The position numbers and the translations under genes are program-made. Of a stretch of 64,000 bases of DNA, positions 17,050 through 26,889 are shown one piece after another. The stretch is from Nocardia vermiculata NBRC 100427 (GTDB lineage: Bacteria; Actinomycetota; Actinomycetes; Mycobacteriales; Mycobacteriaceae). The notes under the pieces are model-generated. The model saw nothing but the letters and a program-made list of their open reading frames with translations, made no database searches and was not told the DNA's origin. The stretch is taken from positions 620,001 to 684,000 of the forward strand of contig NZ_BDCA01000001.1 in assembly GCF_001613265.1 (NCBI RefSeq). Reading direction: 5' to 3'. The stretch's first letter is position 1, and each line of letters begins with the position of its first letter.

Positions 17050-17424
17050 ATGACGATCGAGACCAGCCAGGTCGATATCGCGCGGTTTCTGCAGGCCGCG
17101 CGTGGCGGGGCCGTCACCTTCGATCCGGATGCCGCGCGCAGGTGTGCGCAGATCTATCAGGAGCAGGCCGACCGGCTACACGAACTCCAGCAGCGACTGG
17201 ATACGGTCGCGCAGCTCAACGGGTTCGGCGGATTCTTCTCGGCGGAACAGTTGCAGGCCGGATTCGGCCGCAAGGCACGAGATGCGGCCGAACTGCTCGA
17301 CCAGTACATCGCGGCGGCATACCGGATGAAGGAGGCATTCCTGATCAGCGCGGGACTGTACGAGGAAGCCGACTCCGCCGCCGCGGCCGCGCTGCGGGCC
17401 GTGCCACCCGGGGTGCCGCGATGA
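17050..17424 (+). CDS. PE/WXG100-like small ESX substrate
   Basis: A 124-residue all-helical protein with the hairpin layout of PE, EspC and WXG100-type type VII substrates: an N-terminal helix (IETSQVDIARFLQAARGG), heptad-like DAARRCAQIYQEQADRLHELQQRLD, a glycine turn (NGFGGFF) and a second long helix ending YIAAAYRMKEAFLISAGLYEEAD. It has no classical signal peptide. The ATG was preferred over the GTG 6 nt upstream because the AGGGGG ribosome site would overlap the GTG. Its stop overlaps the PPE-like start as ATGA, the organisation of PE-PPE gene pairs whose products dimerise. It has no catalytic motif. Confidence 0.75.
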   Translation: MTIETSQVDIARFLQAARGGAVTFDPDAARRCAQIYQEQADRLHELQQRLDTVAQLNGFGGFFSAEQLQAGFGRKARDAAELLDQYIAAAYRMKEAFLISAGLYEEADSAAAAALRAVPPGVPR

Positions 17425-18506
17425 GCACCGAATTCCGTTACGGCCCCGACACTTCACGCAACGACCCCGAATACGTCAGTGCGATGGAGCATTTCGAATC
17501 CATGACGCACGAACAGATTCACTCGGGTACCGACAAGATCGACGCTGCCGAGATCCTGCAGACCTCACTGATCTGGTTGGAGGCCGCCGCCACCCTGAGC
17601 GGGTCGATTCCGGTCACCCGCGGACACACCGAACACGCCATCGATGCCGCGGGCTGGCAGGGCACCGCCGCCGACGAAGCCGCCACCAGCGCCCGCAGCT
17701 TCGCCGCCGCAGTCGACGAACTGGCCGCCGTCTTCGGCGAGGTCGGTGCCCGGCTCGGCGCCGTCGCCGGTGCCGCCGAGGCGGTGAAACTGGCCGTTCC
17801 ACCCCCCGGCGCCGGCGGCCCGGTCGGTGCCATCGCCCAAGCACTCGGTGCCGCCCACATCATCGACGCCCGGATCGCGCAGGAGGTCATGCGCCAGGAG
17901 GCCGTGCTCGCGATGAACATGATCTACAAGCCCGCCTATTCCGCGGCCGGATCCGCGGTCCCCGCACTGCCAGCCCTGCCGGATCCGGACCGTCCCCCGC
18001 TCGCGCCCGCACCGGAGCACCCGAAAGACACCCCGCGACAGCAGCACCCGACCGCACCATCACCGGCGCAACCTTCGCACCCCGGTGTACCGCACCCGGC
18101 TGCCCCGGAACAACCACCTGCTCCCCCCGGCCCCGGCACGCCCGCTCCCAGCGGGCCGCCGCCCGCACCGACACAACCGGCCCCGGCTCCACCCGAACCG
18201 GCACCCCACCCATCGGTTCCGGCGCCAGAGCCGCCGGCAGCAGCGCCCCCACCTGATGCACCTCCACCGAACTCGAGCCCACCTCAGCCGGACTCCGTAC
18301 CCGAATCCGCATCTCCGCCACCGGCACCCGAACCGCCGGACACGCCCGAGTCGCCCGCACCGGTTCCTGTTCCCTCCGACACCGAGCCTGCGCCCGGAAC
18401 GCCACCGCTCACCGACCAGGAAGGCCAGCCCGGCATCACCGGGCCGATACCCGACCCCGACACCCCGCCGACACCCGACCAGCCCGGGGTCTCACCACCC
18501 GGCTGA
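17421..18506 (+). CDS. PPE-like protein with proline-rich C-terminal tail
   Basis: A 361-residue protein. Residues ~1-175 form a long helical domain containing a WxG turn (AAGWQGTAADEA) and the Ala-rich helix AAAVDELAAVFGEVGARLG, resembling the helical core of PPE/WXG-type ESX substrates. Residues ~185-361 are very rich in Pro, with Ala, Pro, Glu and Ser and almost no hydrophobic clusters, so they are probably extended and exposed. No signal peptide is seen, consistent with export by type VII secretion after pairing with the upstream PE-like protein and binding EspG. The canonical PPE tripeptide at the N-terminus is absent, so it is PPE-like rather than a strict PPE protein. Confidence 0.75.
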   Translation: MSTEFRYGPDTSRNDPEYVSAMEHFESMTHEQIHSGTDKIDAAEILQTSLIWLEAAATLSGSIPVTRGHTEHAIDAAGWQGTAADEAATSARSFAAAVDELAAVFGEVGARLGAVAGAAEAVKLAVPPPGAGGPVGAIAQALGAAHIIDARIAQEVMRQEAVLAMNMIYKPAYSAAGSAVPALPALPDPDRPPLAPAPEHPKDTPRQQHPTAPSPAQPSHPGVPHPAAPEQPPAPPGPGTPAPSGPPPAPTQPAPAPPEPAPHPSVPAPEPPAAAPPPDAPPPNSSPPQPDSVPESASPPPAPEPPDTPESPAPVPVPSDTEPAPGTPPLTDQEGQPGITGPIPDPDTPPTPDQPGVSPPG

Positions 18507-18611
18507 TCCGGCCGCGGTCGTTCGGCAGGGCCACCCGCACGAGCCGGGACCAGGTTTCCGAGGGCCGACTGGGGGTGGTGTCCGATCCGGACTGGGCGGA
18601 TGGGGTGAAGG

Positions 18612-19751
18612 TCAGACTTTCACCAGGTCGTCGGCATGAATCACCGGCCGGTGCATGCCCTCCGGCAGTTCGGAGGTGGAGTGGCCGGCCATGGTCTGTA
18701 ACTCGGTGCTGTCGTATTCGACGACGCCGCGGGCCACGATCCGGCCGTCGGGAGCGAGCAGATCGACCACGTCACCGCCGTAGAAGCGGCCCTTGACACC
18801 GGTGATACCGGCGGCGAGCAGGGAGCGGCGGGACTGTGCGACCGCTTTCACCGCGCCGGCGTCCAGGTGGACGGCACCCCGGCTGTCCGCGGCGTGGCGG
18901 ACCCAGAACTTGCGGGCCGACAGTCGCACCGGGCGCGCGGCGAAGGCCGTGCCCACCGAGGCGTCGGCCAGAGCGGCGGCCGCATCGGATGCGGCGGCCA
19001 GCAGAACCGGCACTCCGGCATCGGCCGCCAGCCGCGCGGCGGACAGTTTGGAGGCCATACCGCCCGTCCCCAGCGCACCGCCGCTGCCGGCGATCACACC
19101 GTCCAGATCGGCACTGCCACGCACCTCGGGAATGAAGGTCGCATCCCCCTTCCGGGGGTCACCGTCGTAGAGTCCGTCCACATCCGACAGCAGCACCAGC
19201 GCGTCGGCGCCGACCAGATGCGCCACCAGCGCCGCCAAGCGGTCGTTGTCGCCGAAGCGGATCTCGTCGGTGGCGATCGTGTCGTTCTCGTTGATCACGG
19301 CCACCGCGTGCAGCGATCGCAGCCGATCCAAGGTGCGTTGCGCATTGCGATGGTGTTCGCGGCGTGCGAAGTCGCCGGCGGTGAGCAAGACCTGTCCGAC
19401 GACCCGGTCGAACCGTGCGAAGGAGGTGCCCCAGGCGTGGGCGAGCGCCAACTGGCCGACACTGGCGGCAGCCTGCTTGGTCGCGAGATCCCTCGGTCTG
19501 GACGTCAGTCCGAGCGGAGCGACGCCGGCGCCGATGGCACCGGAGGACACCACCATCACATCCGATCCGGCCCGCATCCGGTCCTCGATGGCCTCGGCCA
19601 GCTTGTCGAGGCGCGTACTGTCCAGCCCCCCTTCGAGACTGGTGAGCGCCGACGAACCGATCTTGACCACGACGCTGCGCGCCGTCCCGATCGCCTGCCG
19701 GGCGGATACCGAGGCTTGAACCGAAACTTCCTGTCCCATAGGAAAACCCAT
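18612..19751 (-). CDS. proB: Glutamate 5-kinase
   Basis: Phosphorylates glutamate at the gamma-carboxyl with ATP, the first and feedback-controlled step of proline synthesis. The amino-acid-kinase domain opens with [14 protein letters not shown] and includes [40 protein letters not shown] and [11 protein letters not shown]. The C-terminal ~75 residues ([14 protein letters not shown]...[13 protein letters not shown]) form the PUA domain found in full-length ProB. The start is uncertain: ATGs at 19751 and 19739 and internal GTGs are all in frame without a clear ribosome site. It follows obg by 127 bp in the same direction, the usual actinobacterial order; proA is not next to it here. Confidence 0.95.
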   Translation of the reverse strand: MGFPMGQEVSVQASVSARQAIGTARSVVVKIGSSALTSLEGGLDSTRLDKLAEAIEDRMRAGSDVMVVSSGAIGAGVAPLGLTSRPRDLATKQAAASVGQLALAHAWGTSFARFDRVVGQVLLTAGDFARREHHRNAQRTLDRLRSLHAVAVINENDTIATDEIRFGDNDRLAALVAHLVGADALVLLSDVDGLYDGDPRKGDATFIPEVRGSADLDGVIAGSGGALGTGGMASKLSAARLAADAGVPVLLAAASDAAAALADASVGTAFAARPVRLSARKFWVRHAADSRGAVHLDAGAVKAVAQSRRSLLAAGITGVKGRFYGGDVVDLLAPDGRIVARGVVEYDSTELQTMAGHSTSELPEGMHRPVIHADDLVKV

Positions 19752-19878
19752 TTCGACTAACGAATAACCAGCTACCGCAATTCAGATGGCCACGCAGGTG
19801 GCACCGCAACGCCGCGAGCGTCGCATCGAATGGCCCGGCTCTCCGCGGCACACGCTCGCCAGGCGCCGCGGCGGGCCG

Positions 19879-21339
19879 CTACGGCTGCTCTTCGTCGTCG
19901 GAGGTCAGGCCGCGGCGCACCCGGGACGCATGCTTGCGCTCGGCGGCAGAGATTCGCTCGGTCTGGTCCAGGCGCGGATCGGTGCCGCGGCCGGTCATCA
20001 CCATGTCCACGCCGGCGGAGATCTGCGGCTCCCATTCGAAGCTCACATCGCCGATGGTCACCTCGGCGCCGGGCTCGGCGCCCAGACGCACCAGTTGATC
20101 TTCGACGCCCAGCCGGGCGAGCCGGTCCGCCAGATAGCCGACGGCCTCATCGTTGTCGAACTGGGTCTGGCGCACCCACCGCTCGGGTCGTTCACCGCGC
20201 ACGATGAAGCCGCCCTCGACCTCGGGATCGCGCACGACGGAGAAGGCGGGCGCACCGGCCACCACCGGGCGCAGCACGGGACGTTTCGGCGCCGCCTTCG
20301 GATGGGCCTCGCGATATTCGCGCACCATCTCCGCGAGCGCGAAGGTCAACGGCCGCAACCCGGCTCGGCTCACCGCCGAGATCGTGAACACCGGCCAGCC
20401 ACGCTCGGTGAATTCCGACGTCACCATGTCCGCCAGTTCGGCCGCGTCGGGAACGTCGGCCTTGTTGAGAATGACGACCCGCGGACGGTCGGCCAGATCG
20501 CCGAGCCCGGAATCGGCCTGCAGCGCCGGACGGTAGGCCGCCAGTTCGGCTTCGAGGGCGTCGACATCGGAGACGGGATCGCGCCCGGGCTCCAGGGTGG
20601 CGCAGTCGACCACATGCGCCAGGACCGCGCACCGCTCCAGGTGGCGCAGGAAATCCAGGCCCAGCCCGCGGCCGTCGCTGGCGCCGGGGATCAGGCCGGG
20701 CACATCGGCGACGGTGAACGTGGTGTCACCGCTGGACACCACGCCGAGATTGGGCACCAGTGTGGTGAACGGGTAATCGGCGATCTTCGGCTTGGCCGCC
20801 GACAGCACCGATACCAGTGAGGACTTTCCGGCGGAGGGGAAACCGACCAGGCCGACATCGGCCACCGATTTCAGCTCGAGAACGAGATCGCGCTCCTGCC
20901 CCTCCTCACCGAGCAGCGCGAAGCCGGGCGCCTTCCGGGCACGCGACACCAGCGCGGCGTTGCCGAGACCGCCACGTCCGCCGCGTGCCGCGACGAACCG
21001 GGACCCGGCACCGACCAGATCAGCAACCACCTCACCGTCACCATCGATGACAACGGTGCCGTCGGGCACCTTCAACAGCAGTTCCGTGCCCTGCTTACCG
21101 TCGCGATTGCCGCCCTCACCGGGTTTGCCGTTACCGCCCTTGGCGTGCGGGTGGAAATGGAAATCCAGCAGGGTGTGCACATTCGGGTCGACCTCGAGGA
21201 TCACATCCCCGCCGTTGCCGCCGTTACCGCCGTCCGGTCCACCGAGCGGCTTGAACTTCTCCCGATGCACCGAGGAACAGCCGTGCCCGCCCTTACCGGC
21301 GCGCACGTGCAGTACCACACGATCGATGAATTTGGACAT
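19879..21339 (-). CDS. obg: Obg GTPase (CgtA)
   Basis: An essential large-subunit ribosome-assembly and stress GTPase. The 486-residue protein has the glycine-rich Obg domain (1-158, with [13 protein letters not shown] and GNRDGKQG). A G domain follows with P-loop GFPSAGKSS (166-174), switch-[15 protein letters not shown] and the SAVSRAG strand. The C-terminal OCT domain spans roughly 345-430, followed by a charged tail. The start [18 protein letters not shown] is the family start. It lies downstream of rplU-rpmA as in most bacteria, but a strong hairpin separates it from rpmA, so it may be partly uncoupled or need its own promoter. Confidence 0.97.
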   Translation of the reverse strand: MSKFIDRVVLHVRAGKGGHGCSSVHREKFKPLGGPDGGNGGNGGDVILEVDPNVHTLLDFHFHPHAKGGNGKPGEGGNRDGKQGTELLLKVPDGTVVIDGDGEVVADLVGAGSRFVAARGGRGGLGNAALVSRARKAPGFALLGEEGQERDLVLELKSVADVGLVGFPSAGKSSLVSVLSAAKPKIADYPFTTLVPNLGVVSSGDTTFTVADVPGLIPGASDGRGLGLDFLRHLERCAVLAHVVDCATLEPGRDPVSDVDALEAELAAYRPALQADSGLGDLADRPRVVILNKADVPDAAELADMVTSEFTERGWPVFTISAVSRAGLRPLTFALAEMVREYREAHPKAAPKRPVLRPVVAGAPAFSVVRDPEVEGGFIVRGERPERWVRQTQFDNDEAVGYLADRLARLGVEDQLVRLGAEPGAEVTIGDVSFEWEPQISAGVDMVMTGRGTDPRLDQTERISAAERKHASRVRRGLTSDDEEQP

Positions 21340-21396
21340 GCCTGCTGGACCTCTGTGTTGAGTGGACGGTGGTGGCGAGCCTCCGGAAACGGCGAA

Positions 21397-21429
21397 CGGG
21401 CCAGGGTTTATCTGCTAAACCCTGGCCCG
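21397..21429 (-). terminator. Strong hairpin between rpmA and obg
   Basis: Perfect 14-bp arms (CGGGCCAGGGTTTA and its complement) around a 5-nt loop, 36 bp after the rpmA stop codon. No T-tract follows on the minus strand, so it may attenuate or process the rplU-rpmA-obg transcript rather than fully stop it. Confidence 0.75.
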
Positions 21430-21464
21430 CTTCGAAGAATGTGTGGAGACGGCTCCGACGAGGC

Positions 21465-21731
21465 TCAGGCCTGCGCCGGCTCCGGAACCACGATGTTGAC
21501 GGTCTTGCGGCCACGCTTGGTGCCGAACTTGACCGCGCCCGCCTCGAGGGCGAACAGCGTGTCGTCACCGCCACGACCGACGTTCACGCCGGGGTGGAAG
21601 TGGGTTCCGCGCTGGCGAACCAGGATTTCGCCGGCCTTGACGGCCTGACCGCCGAAGCGCTTCACACCGAGCCGCTGAGCATTGGAATCGCGACCGTTGC
21701 GAGAGCTGGACGCACCCTTCTTATGTGCCAT
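21465..21731 (-). CDS. rpmA: 50S ribosomal protein L27
   Basis: An 88-residue basic protein of the large subunit whose N-terminus reaches the peptidyl transferase centre. It begins [21 protein letters not shown], the classical L27 start without the Firmicutes-type cleaved leader. It continues with [40 protein letters not shown] and a C-terminal [10 protein letters not shown] segment. Length is normal for the family. It is 48 bp downstream of rplU in the same operon and is followed by the strong hairpin before obg. Confidence 0.98.
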   Translation of the reverse strand: MAHKKGASSSRNGRDSNAQRLGVKRFGGQAVKAGEILVRQRGTHFHPGVNVGRGGDDTLFALEAGAVKFGTKRGRKTVNIVVPEPAQA

Positions 21732-21779
21732 GTCTGATAACTCCTCGATTCGAAACCGGGTGGTTCCGCTGGGTCGAAA

Positions 21780-22091
21780 TTACTTGATGCCGGTGACCTT
21801 CAGGACCGTCAGCTTCTGACGGTGTCCCTGACGCTTGTGGTAGCCGGTCTTGTTCTTGAACTTGTGGATCCGGATCTTCGGGCCCTTGGTCTGCTCGACC
21901 ACTTCGGCGGACACCGAAACCTTGGCCAGCTTGTCGGCATCGGTAGTCAGCTCGGCGCCGTTCACCACCAGCACCGGCGACAGCGATACGGCCGCACCCG
22001 GTTCACCCTCGATCTTCTCGACCTTCACCAGGTCACCGACCGCGACCTTGTACTGCTTTCCGCCGGTCTTGACGATCGCGTACGTTGCCAT
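21780..22091 (-). CDS. rplU: 50S ribosomal protein L21
   Basis: A 103-residue large-subunit protein binding 23S rRNA. It begins [20 protein letters not shown] and contains the diagnostic [18 protein letters not shown] and the C-terminal TVLKVTGIK. The ATG at 22091 starts the family sequence; eight extra in-frame codons upstream (to 22115) are ignored because they contain the probable ribosome-site region. It is the first gene of the rplU-rpmA-(obg-proB) group. Its upstream region contains a perfect 8-bp-arm palindrome, noted separately. Confidence 0.98.
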   Translation of the reverse strand: MATYAIVKTGGKQYKVAVGDLVKVEKIEGEPGAAVSLSPVLVVNGAELTTDADKLAKVSVSAEVVEQTKGPKIRIHKFKNKTGYHKRQGHRQKLTVLKVTGIK

Positions 22092-22424
22092 CGGTCGGCT
22101 GCCCTCTTTCCTCAACTAGTGCTCGGCACTCTGTTCACACGGCCGCCTACCGGTGGACACCGGAAACCGCCGCACGACTGGTCTGATAGTCACCGCCGCC
22201 TCGGTGCCACGTTCCGCACCGGAGGACTCGATATTCGAGTCCGATCTGACGACAAGCAGCGTTTTCACGGTGCTGTCACCGGGCAGCGACTGTCCAAGAT
22301 TACAGGACCGCTACGCCGTGCACAAAACGGGGCGGAGCGCCGCCACCGGCACCGCACACGGCGACGCCCCGCCCGGGATCCGGGCGGGGCGTCGAGTGCG
22401 CTGACTACAGCGAATACCGCCTGG
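22092..22424. other. rplU leader / rne 3' intergenic region
   Basis: A 333-bp gap with no supportable gene. It contains the rne terminator hairpin (22362-22394) and a perfect palindrome GGACTCGA-TAT-TCGAGTCC (22224-22242), 133 bp before rplU. That palindrome is a candidate operator or leader hairpin. The rplU promoter must also lie here but no convincing -35/-10 pair was found. Confidence 0.5.
22362..22394 (-). terminator. Strong hairpin after rne
   Basis: CGACGCCCCGCCCGG and its complement form perfect 15-bp arms around 3 nt, 31 bp after the rne stop. A very stable GC stem, although without a T-tract. Confidence 0.75.
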
Positions 22425-25400
22425 TCAGTTCGATGTTTCCGGCGCTCCGGCGGACCGACCGGCCGCGCGGCGGCGCACCCGAGCCCGCGGGGTCACCTCG
22501 GCAGGAGCCAGCTCGTCGAGGTTGAACTTCGGCGCGCTGTCCGCATCGGAATCGGTGAGCACGAACACCGCGCCCTGGTTGTCCGCTGCCGGCGCGGCCG
22601 TGGTGCGCGCCACGCGCCGGCGCCCGCGACGGGCTCCGGCCGACTGCTCGTCCGGTCCCGCCACGGCCGCGGACTCCCGCGCCGGGGCCGCGGCGCCTGC
22701 CTTCGCCGGCTGCTCGGTGGCAGTGGTGGTCTGCGAACCGGCGGGGGCCGACTTCGACTTCGACTGTTTCGGCTTCGACCCGGACCCCGGCGCGGTCACA
22801 GCCGGTTCCGTGGCATCGGCTCGGGCGCCCTTGGGCATGATCCGTCCGGTCACCACCGGAGCCGCGGTGGCGGCCGCTTCCGAAGCCGGCTTCACCTCGT
22901 CCGCTCCGGCCGTGCCGTCGTCCGCCGCCGGCTCACCGTGGTGGGAGGCCATTGCCAGCGCGACCGGATGGGCGCGCTTGGCTGCCGCCTCCTCCTCGGC
23001 GTGCGCATCGACGACCTCGGACGCGACCGCAGTGGTCTGCTTGTCGCCCGACTGCTTGTGGTCCTTCTCGCGGTCCTTGTCCTTGTCCTTGCGGCGGCGA
23101 CGGCCCTCGCGACGATTGGACCCCTCTTCGGCCGGCGCGGTCTCCACCGGATAGTTGTGCACGATGATCCCGCGCCCGTGGCAGTGCTCACAGGTCGTGG
23201 AGAACGCCTCGACCAGGCCGGTGCCCAGCTTCTTGCGCGTCATCTGCACCAGGCCGAGCGAGGTGACCTCCGAGACCTGATGACGGGTGCGGTCCCGGCC
23301 CAGGCTTTCGGTGAGCCGGCGCAGCACCAGATCCCGATTCGATTCGAGCACCATGTCGATGAAGTCGACGACGATCATGCCGCCGATATCGCGCAACCGC
23401 ATCTGCCGCACGATCTCCTCGGCGGCCTCCAGGTTGTTGCGGGTGACCGTCTCCTCCAGGTTGCTGCCGCCCGAGCCGGTGAACTTGCCGGTGTTGACGT
23501 CGATGACCGTCATGGCCTCGGTGCGATCGATGACCAGGGTGCCGCCCGAGGGCAACCAGACCTTGCGGTCGAGGGCCTTGGCCAGCTGCTCGTCGATCCG
23601 CAGGCTGCCGAACACGTCCACGCCACCGTTGTTCTCGTAGCGCTCGACCCGGTTCAGCATGTCCGGGGCGACGGTGCGGACGTAGTTCTCCACGGTCGTC
23701 CATGCCCGGTCACCCTCGATGACCAGCTTGGAGAAATCCTCGTTGAACAGGTCTCGAACGACCTTGACCAGCAGATCGGGCTCCTCGTACAGCGTCTTCG
23801 GCGCCGCGGAGGTGTGCTCGGCCTGCTTCTCGATGGTCTTCCAGGTGGCCTGCAACCGCTCCACGTCGCGCGCGAGCTCGTTCTCACTGACGCCCTCGGA
23901 TGCGGTGCGGATGATCACACCCGCGTCCTGCGGGACGATGTCGCGCAGGATCTCCTTGAGGCGTTTGCGTTCGGTATCGGGCAGTTTGCGGCTGATGCCG
24001 GTCGAGGAACCACCGGGGACGTAGACCAGGAAGCGACCGGCCAGGCTGATCTGGGTGGTGAGCCGGGCGCCCTTGTGCCCGACAGGATCCTTGCTGACCT
24101 GCACCAGCACCGTGTCACCGGGCTTGAGGGCCTGCTCGATCTTGCGCTCGCGGCCACCGAGCCCGGCGGCCTCCCAGTTCACCTCACCGGCGTAGAGCAC
24201 GCCGTTGCGGCCACGGCCGATATCGACGAAGGCGGCCTCCATGCTGGGCAGCACATTCTGCACCTTGCCCAGGTACACGTTGCCGACCATCGAGGCGGTA
24301 CCGGTGTTGGTGACGAAATGCTCGACGAGAATATTGTCCTCGAGCACTGCCACCTGGGTGGTGGCACCGGAGTGTGAATGCTCACCGGCGGGGAAGATCT
24401 TCTCCCGGACCACCATCACCCGGTCGACCGATTCACGGCGGGCCAGGAACTCCGATTCGGTGAGGATCGGCGGCCGGCGACGCCCGGCCTCGCGGCCGTC
24501 GCGGCGGCGCTGACGCTTGGCCTCGAGCCGCGTCGAACCACTGATGCCCTGCACCTCGTCGACGACACGGCGCTTGTTGCGCGGTTCCCGCTCGTGCACG
24601 ACCGTGTTCGGCGGATCGTCCTCGGCCGAATCCGAGGAGGTGTCGTCCTCCCCGCCCTTGCGGCGGCGACGGCGGCGGCGACGACGGGTGGAGCCCTCCG
24701 CGGGCGTGCCCGACTCGTCGTCGTTCTCCTCACCGGCCTGCTCGGCGCCGGACTCCGCATCCGACGTGTCGGAGTCACCGGAAGCGGGACGCGCCTCGCT
24801 GTCGTCGGAATCGGACTCGTCGTCGGAATCGTTGTCGGCGTGCTGTTCGCCACGACCACGGCCACGACCGCGACGGCCACGGCGGCGCCGACGCGAGCGG
24901 CCGCCGTCTTCCTGGTCGTCTCCGGCGTGCTCATCGTCGGCATCCGAACCGGTATCGGCATCGGTGTCGGCGGCCGCGACCGGCTGCGCCGGGGCGGGGG
25001 TGGTCTCGGTTGCCTGCTCGGCGACCTCGACCTCACGCTCGGCGCGCCGCTTACGGCGCGCCTCTTCGGCGGCGGCCGCATCCGGCGGCAGGAATAGTGG
25101 TGCGGCCACCACCGCGGCCGATTCGAAGACCGGCTGTTCCGCCGGTGCGGCGTGCTGCTGGAACGGGCTCGTGAACAACGAGGTGCGTGGTGCGGGTTCG
25201 GCCGGCGGGGTCTGCGCCACCTCCACGGAGGCCGTGGCCTCGACCGTGGTTCCGGCCGCCGTGTCGGCGACGAAGATGTCGGCCGCGGCCTTCGGGTCTC
25301 CGGACGCGGAGTCGGTTGGCGGTGCGCTCACCGGCACGGCCCCCGCGGGCTCGGTGGCCCCGGTGGACTCGGCACCCGCGGACTCTGCAGGCGCAGCACC

Positions 25401-25919
25401 CGCGGAACCGGCGGGCCCGGCTGCCGCCGGGTCGGCAGGCGCAGCCCCGGCGGGCTCGGCACTCGACGGCACTGCAGCACCGGTCGTGCGCCCGGTGGTG
25501 TCCGGGAGCGCGGACTCGGCAACCTCGGCAGCGTGGGTGTCGTCAACAGCTCCGGCGGCCGGTTTCCCGGAGGTAGCCGGCTCCGCGCCGGGCGACTCGG
25601 TGGAGTTGTCCGGCGCGGTTGCGGCTCCTTCGCCGGTCGCGGGCGCGGGGGCGGTCCCCGCTTCGTCGGCGGGGGGCGTCAATGCCTCACGCACCGACTC
25701 CGCCACGGTGCGGTCCAGGCTGGAATGTGCACTGCGCGCTGGTGCGCCCAGTTCGGTCAGATGGGCAAGGATGCGTTTGCTGGTGGTTCCCAGAATCTTC
25801 GCCAGCGCGTGCACCCGGATACGTTCGGGCAACTGCGCCGCCTCCCCTACCCCGGTCACCTCATTGGAGGTGGATTCACCATTGCTTTGCGATGTTCCCT
25901 GCGGCTCTTGGTCGGCCAC
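22425..25919 (-). CDS. rne: Ribonuclease E/G
   Basis: The main endoribonuclease for mRNA decay and rRNA processing; it cuts single-stranded AU-rich RNA and organises a degradosome. The 1164-residue protein has a long N-terminal extension (1-~560) that is first Ala/Pro/Glu-rich and then alternates acidic and Arg-rich blocks. The catalytic core follows: an S1-type segment (MVGNVYLGKVQNVLPSMEAA), metal-binding D807 (VIDVNTGKF) and D852 (VVDFIDM), and the Zn-link cysteines 910 and 913 (TCEHCHGRG) that hold the tetramer. The C-terminal ~240 residues are disordered, rich in Lys/Arg, Ala and Pro. Placing scaffold regions on both sides of the core is usual for actinobacterial RNase E. A long leader precedes it. 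Confidence 0.96.
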   Translation of the reverse strand: MADQEPQGTSQSNGESTSNEVTGVGEAAQLPERIRVHALAKILGTTSKRILAHLTELGAPARSAHSSLDRTVAESVREALTPPADEAGTAPAPATGEGAATAPDNSTESPGAEPATSGKPAAGAVDDTHAAEVAESALPDTTGRTTGAAVPSSAEPAGAAPADPAAAGPAGSAGAAPAESAGAESTGATEPAGAVPVSAPPTDSASGDPKAAADIFVADTAAGTTVEATASVEVAQTPPAEPAPRTSLFTSPFQQHAAPAEQPVFESAAVVAAPLFLPPDAAAAEEARRKRRAEREVEVAEQATETTPAPAQPVAAADTDADTGSDADDEHAGDDQEDGGRSRRRRRGRRGRGRGRGEQHADNDSDDESDSDDSEARPASGDSDTSDAESGAEQAGEENDDESGTPAEGSTRRRRRRRRRKGGEDDTSSDSAEDDPPNTVVHEREPRNKRRVVDEVQGISGSTRLEAKRQRRRDGREAGRRRPPILTESEFLARRESVDRVMVVREKIFPAGEHSHSGATTQVAVLEDNILVEHFVTNTGTASMVGNVYLGKVQNVLPSMEAAFVDIGRGRNGVLYAGEVNWEAAGLGGRERKIEQALKPGDTVLVQVSKDPVGHKGARLTTQISLAGRFLVYVPGGSSTGISRKLPDTERKRLKEILRDIVPQDAGVIIRTASEGVSENELARDVERLQATWKTIEKQAEHTSAAPKTLYEEPDLLVKVVRDLFNEDFSKLVIEGDRAWTTVENYVRTVAPDMLNRVERYENNGGVDVFGSLRIDEQLAKALDRKVWLPSGGTLVIDRTEAMTVIDVNTGKFTGSGGSNLEETVTRNNLEAAEEIVRQMRLRDIGGMIVVDFIDMVLESNRDLVLRRLTESLGRDRTRHQVSEVTSLGLVQMTRKKLGTGLVEAFSTTCEHCHGRGIIVHNYPVETAPAEEGSNRREGRRRRKDKDKDREKDHKQSGDKQTTAVASEVVDAHAEEEAAAKRAHPVALAMASHHGEPAADDGTAGADEVKPASEAAATAAPVVTGRIMPKGARADATEPAVTAPGSGSKPKQSKSKSAPAGSQTTTATEQPAKAGAAAPARESAAVAGPDEQSAGARRGRRRVARTTAAPAADNQGAVFVLTDSDADSAPKFNLDELAPAEVTPRARVRRRAAGRSAGAPETSN

Positions 25920-26435
25920 GAAATCTCCTCGGGCCCCCGGGCGCGTCCCACTCGTACGAGAGTGACGCGGCCGACGCGGGGGCGCTGTCCGTTCGCCTCA
26001 CGCCCGTGGGCGCGAGGTCTGATGGTCTCGCCCCGCGTGCCCGGTTATCACCATGTCGTACGTCGTTCCGGCTAACTGGTCACGCGGCGCCTGGCTGTTG
26101 GCTCCACATCGACACTCGAGCGCTCATCCAGCGTGCCGCCGGACAGCCGAGTCTTATAACCGTCCAGGGCAGCGATGATCGGCGTCGAGCCGCGATGCCG
26201 TTCCGGTTGCGCTCGCCACCTGCCCCTATGGGTAGGCGTCGATCGCATCCGCCTCCAGTATCCCATACAGAACGCCGGGGGTTGGCCACAGGAGCCCGAG
26301 CTCACCCATTCCGAATCGGGGCCGGACGATGTTTCCTACGCTCGAGTAGGTCGTTTCCGGCCCGGAATCGCGCGACTCACCGGCCGAAAGATTTCCGCCA
26401 CTCCCGCGGAGTGGCGGCCACGATCAACAGCGAAG
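25920..26435. other. Long rne leader region, no gene
   Basis: 516 bp without a supportable gene between ndk and rne, both on the minus strand. Near the rne start, 25942-25969 can fold as an imperfect hairpin (CGCGTC pairing with GACGCG). A minus-strand TATAAG at 26158-26153 is a possible -10 box. A 77-codon frame at 26072-26305 has no recognisable protein character. Long rne leaders used for autoregulation are known in other bacteria; here that is inference. Confidence 0.4.
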
Positions 26436-26843
26436 CTAGCGCTGGAACCAGAGCGCGATCTCGCGCTTCGCGGATTCCTCGGAGTCGGAGCCGTGGACGA
26501 GGTTGAACTGGGTCTCGAGGGCGTAGTCGCCGCGGATGCTGCCCGGGACGGCCTTCTCGACCGGGTCGGTACCGCCGGCGATCTGCCGGAAGGCGGTGAT
26601 GGCCCGCGGGCCTTCGAGGATCGCGGCGACGACGGGCCCGGAGGTGATGAATTCGATCAGCGAGCCGTAGAAGGGCTTGCCTTCGTGCTCGGCGTAGTGA
26701 GCGGCGGCCAGGTCCTCGGATACCTGCTCGAGCTTCAGGGCAGCGATTTTCAGGCCCTTGCGTTCGATGCGGGTGATGATCTCACCAACCAGGCCTCGGG
26801 CCACGCCGTCCGGTTTGATGAGTACCAACGTCTGCTCAGTCAC
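26436..26843 (-). CDS. ndk: Nucleoside diphosphate kinase
   Basis: The housekeeping enzyme that equalises nucleoside triphosphate pools by transferring the gamma-phosphate through a phosphohistidine. The 135-residue chain begins [20 protein letters not shown] and shows [26 protein letters not shown] and the active-site [12 protein letters not shown] with H117. A GTG start was chosen because it aligns with the mycobacterial Ndk N-terminus; an ATG three codons earlier is possible. It lies after the DUF4233 gene in the conserved folC-DUF4233-ndk order. A diverged NDK-like gene is present at 7.5-8.5 kb; this one is canonical. Confidence 0.97.
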   Translation of the reverse strand: MTEQTLVLIKPDGVARGLVGEIITRIERKGLKIAALKLEQVSEDLAAAHYAEHEGKPFYGSLIEFITSGPVVAAILEGPRAITAFRQIAGGTDPVEKAVPGSIRGDYALETQFNLVHGSDSEESAKREIALWFQR

Positions 26844-26889
26844 GGCGGACACTCTATCGGGCGCTGGTCGCGAGCTCCGAACCGAGCCG

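Noticed and set aside
26072..26305. 77-codon minus-strand frame in the rne leader
   Set aside because: No ribosome site or recognisable features; composition like the surrounding non-coding DNA.
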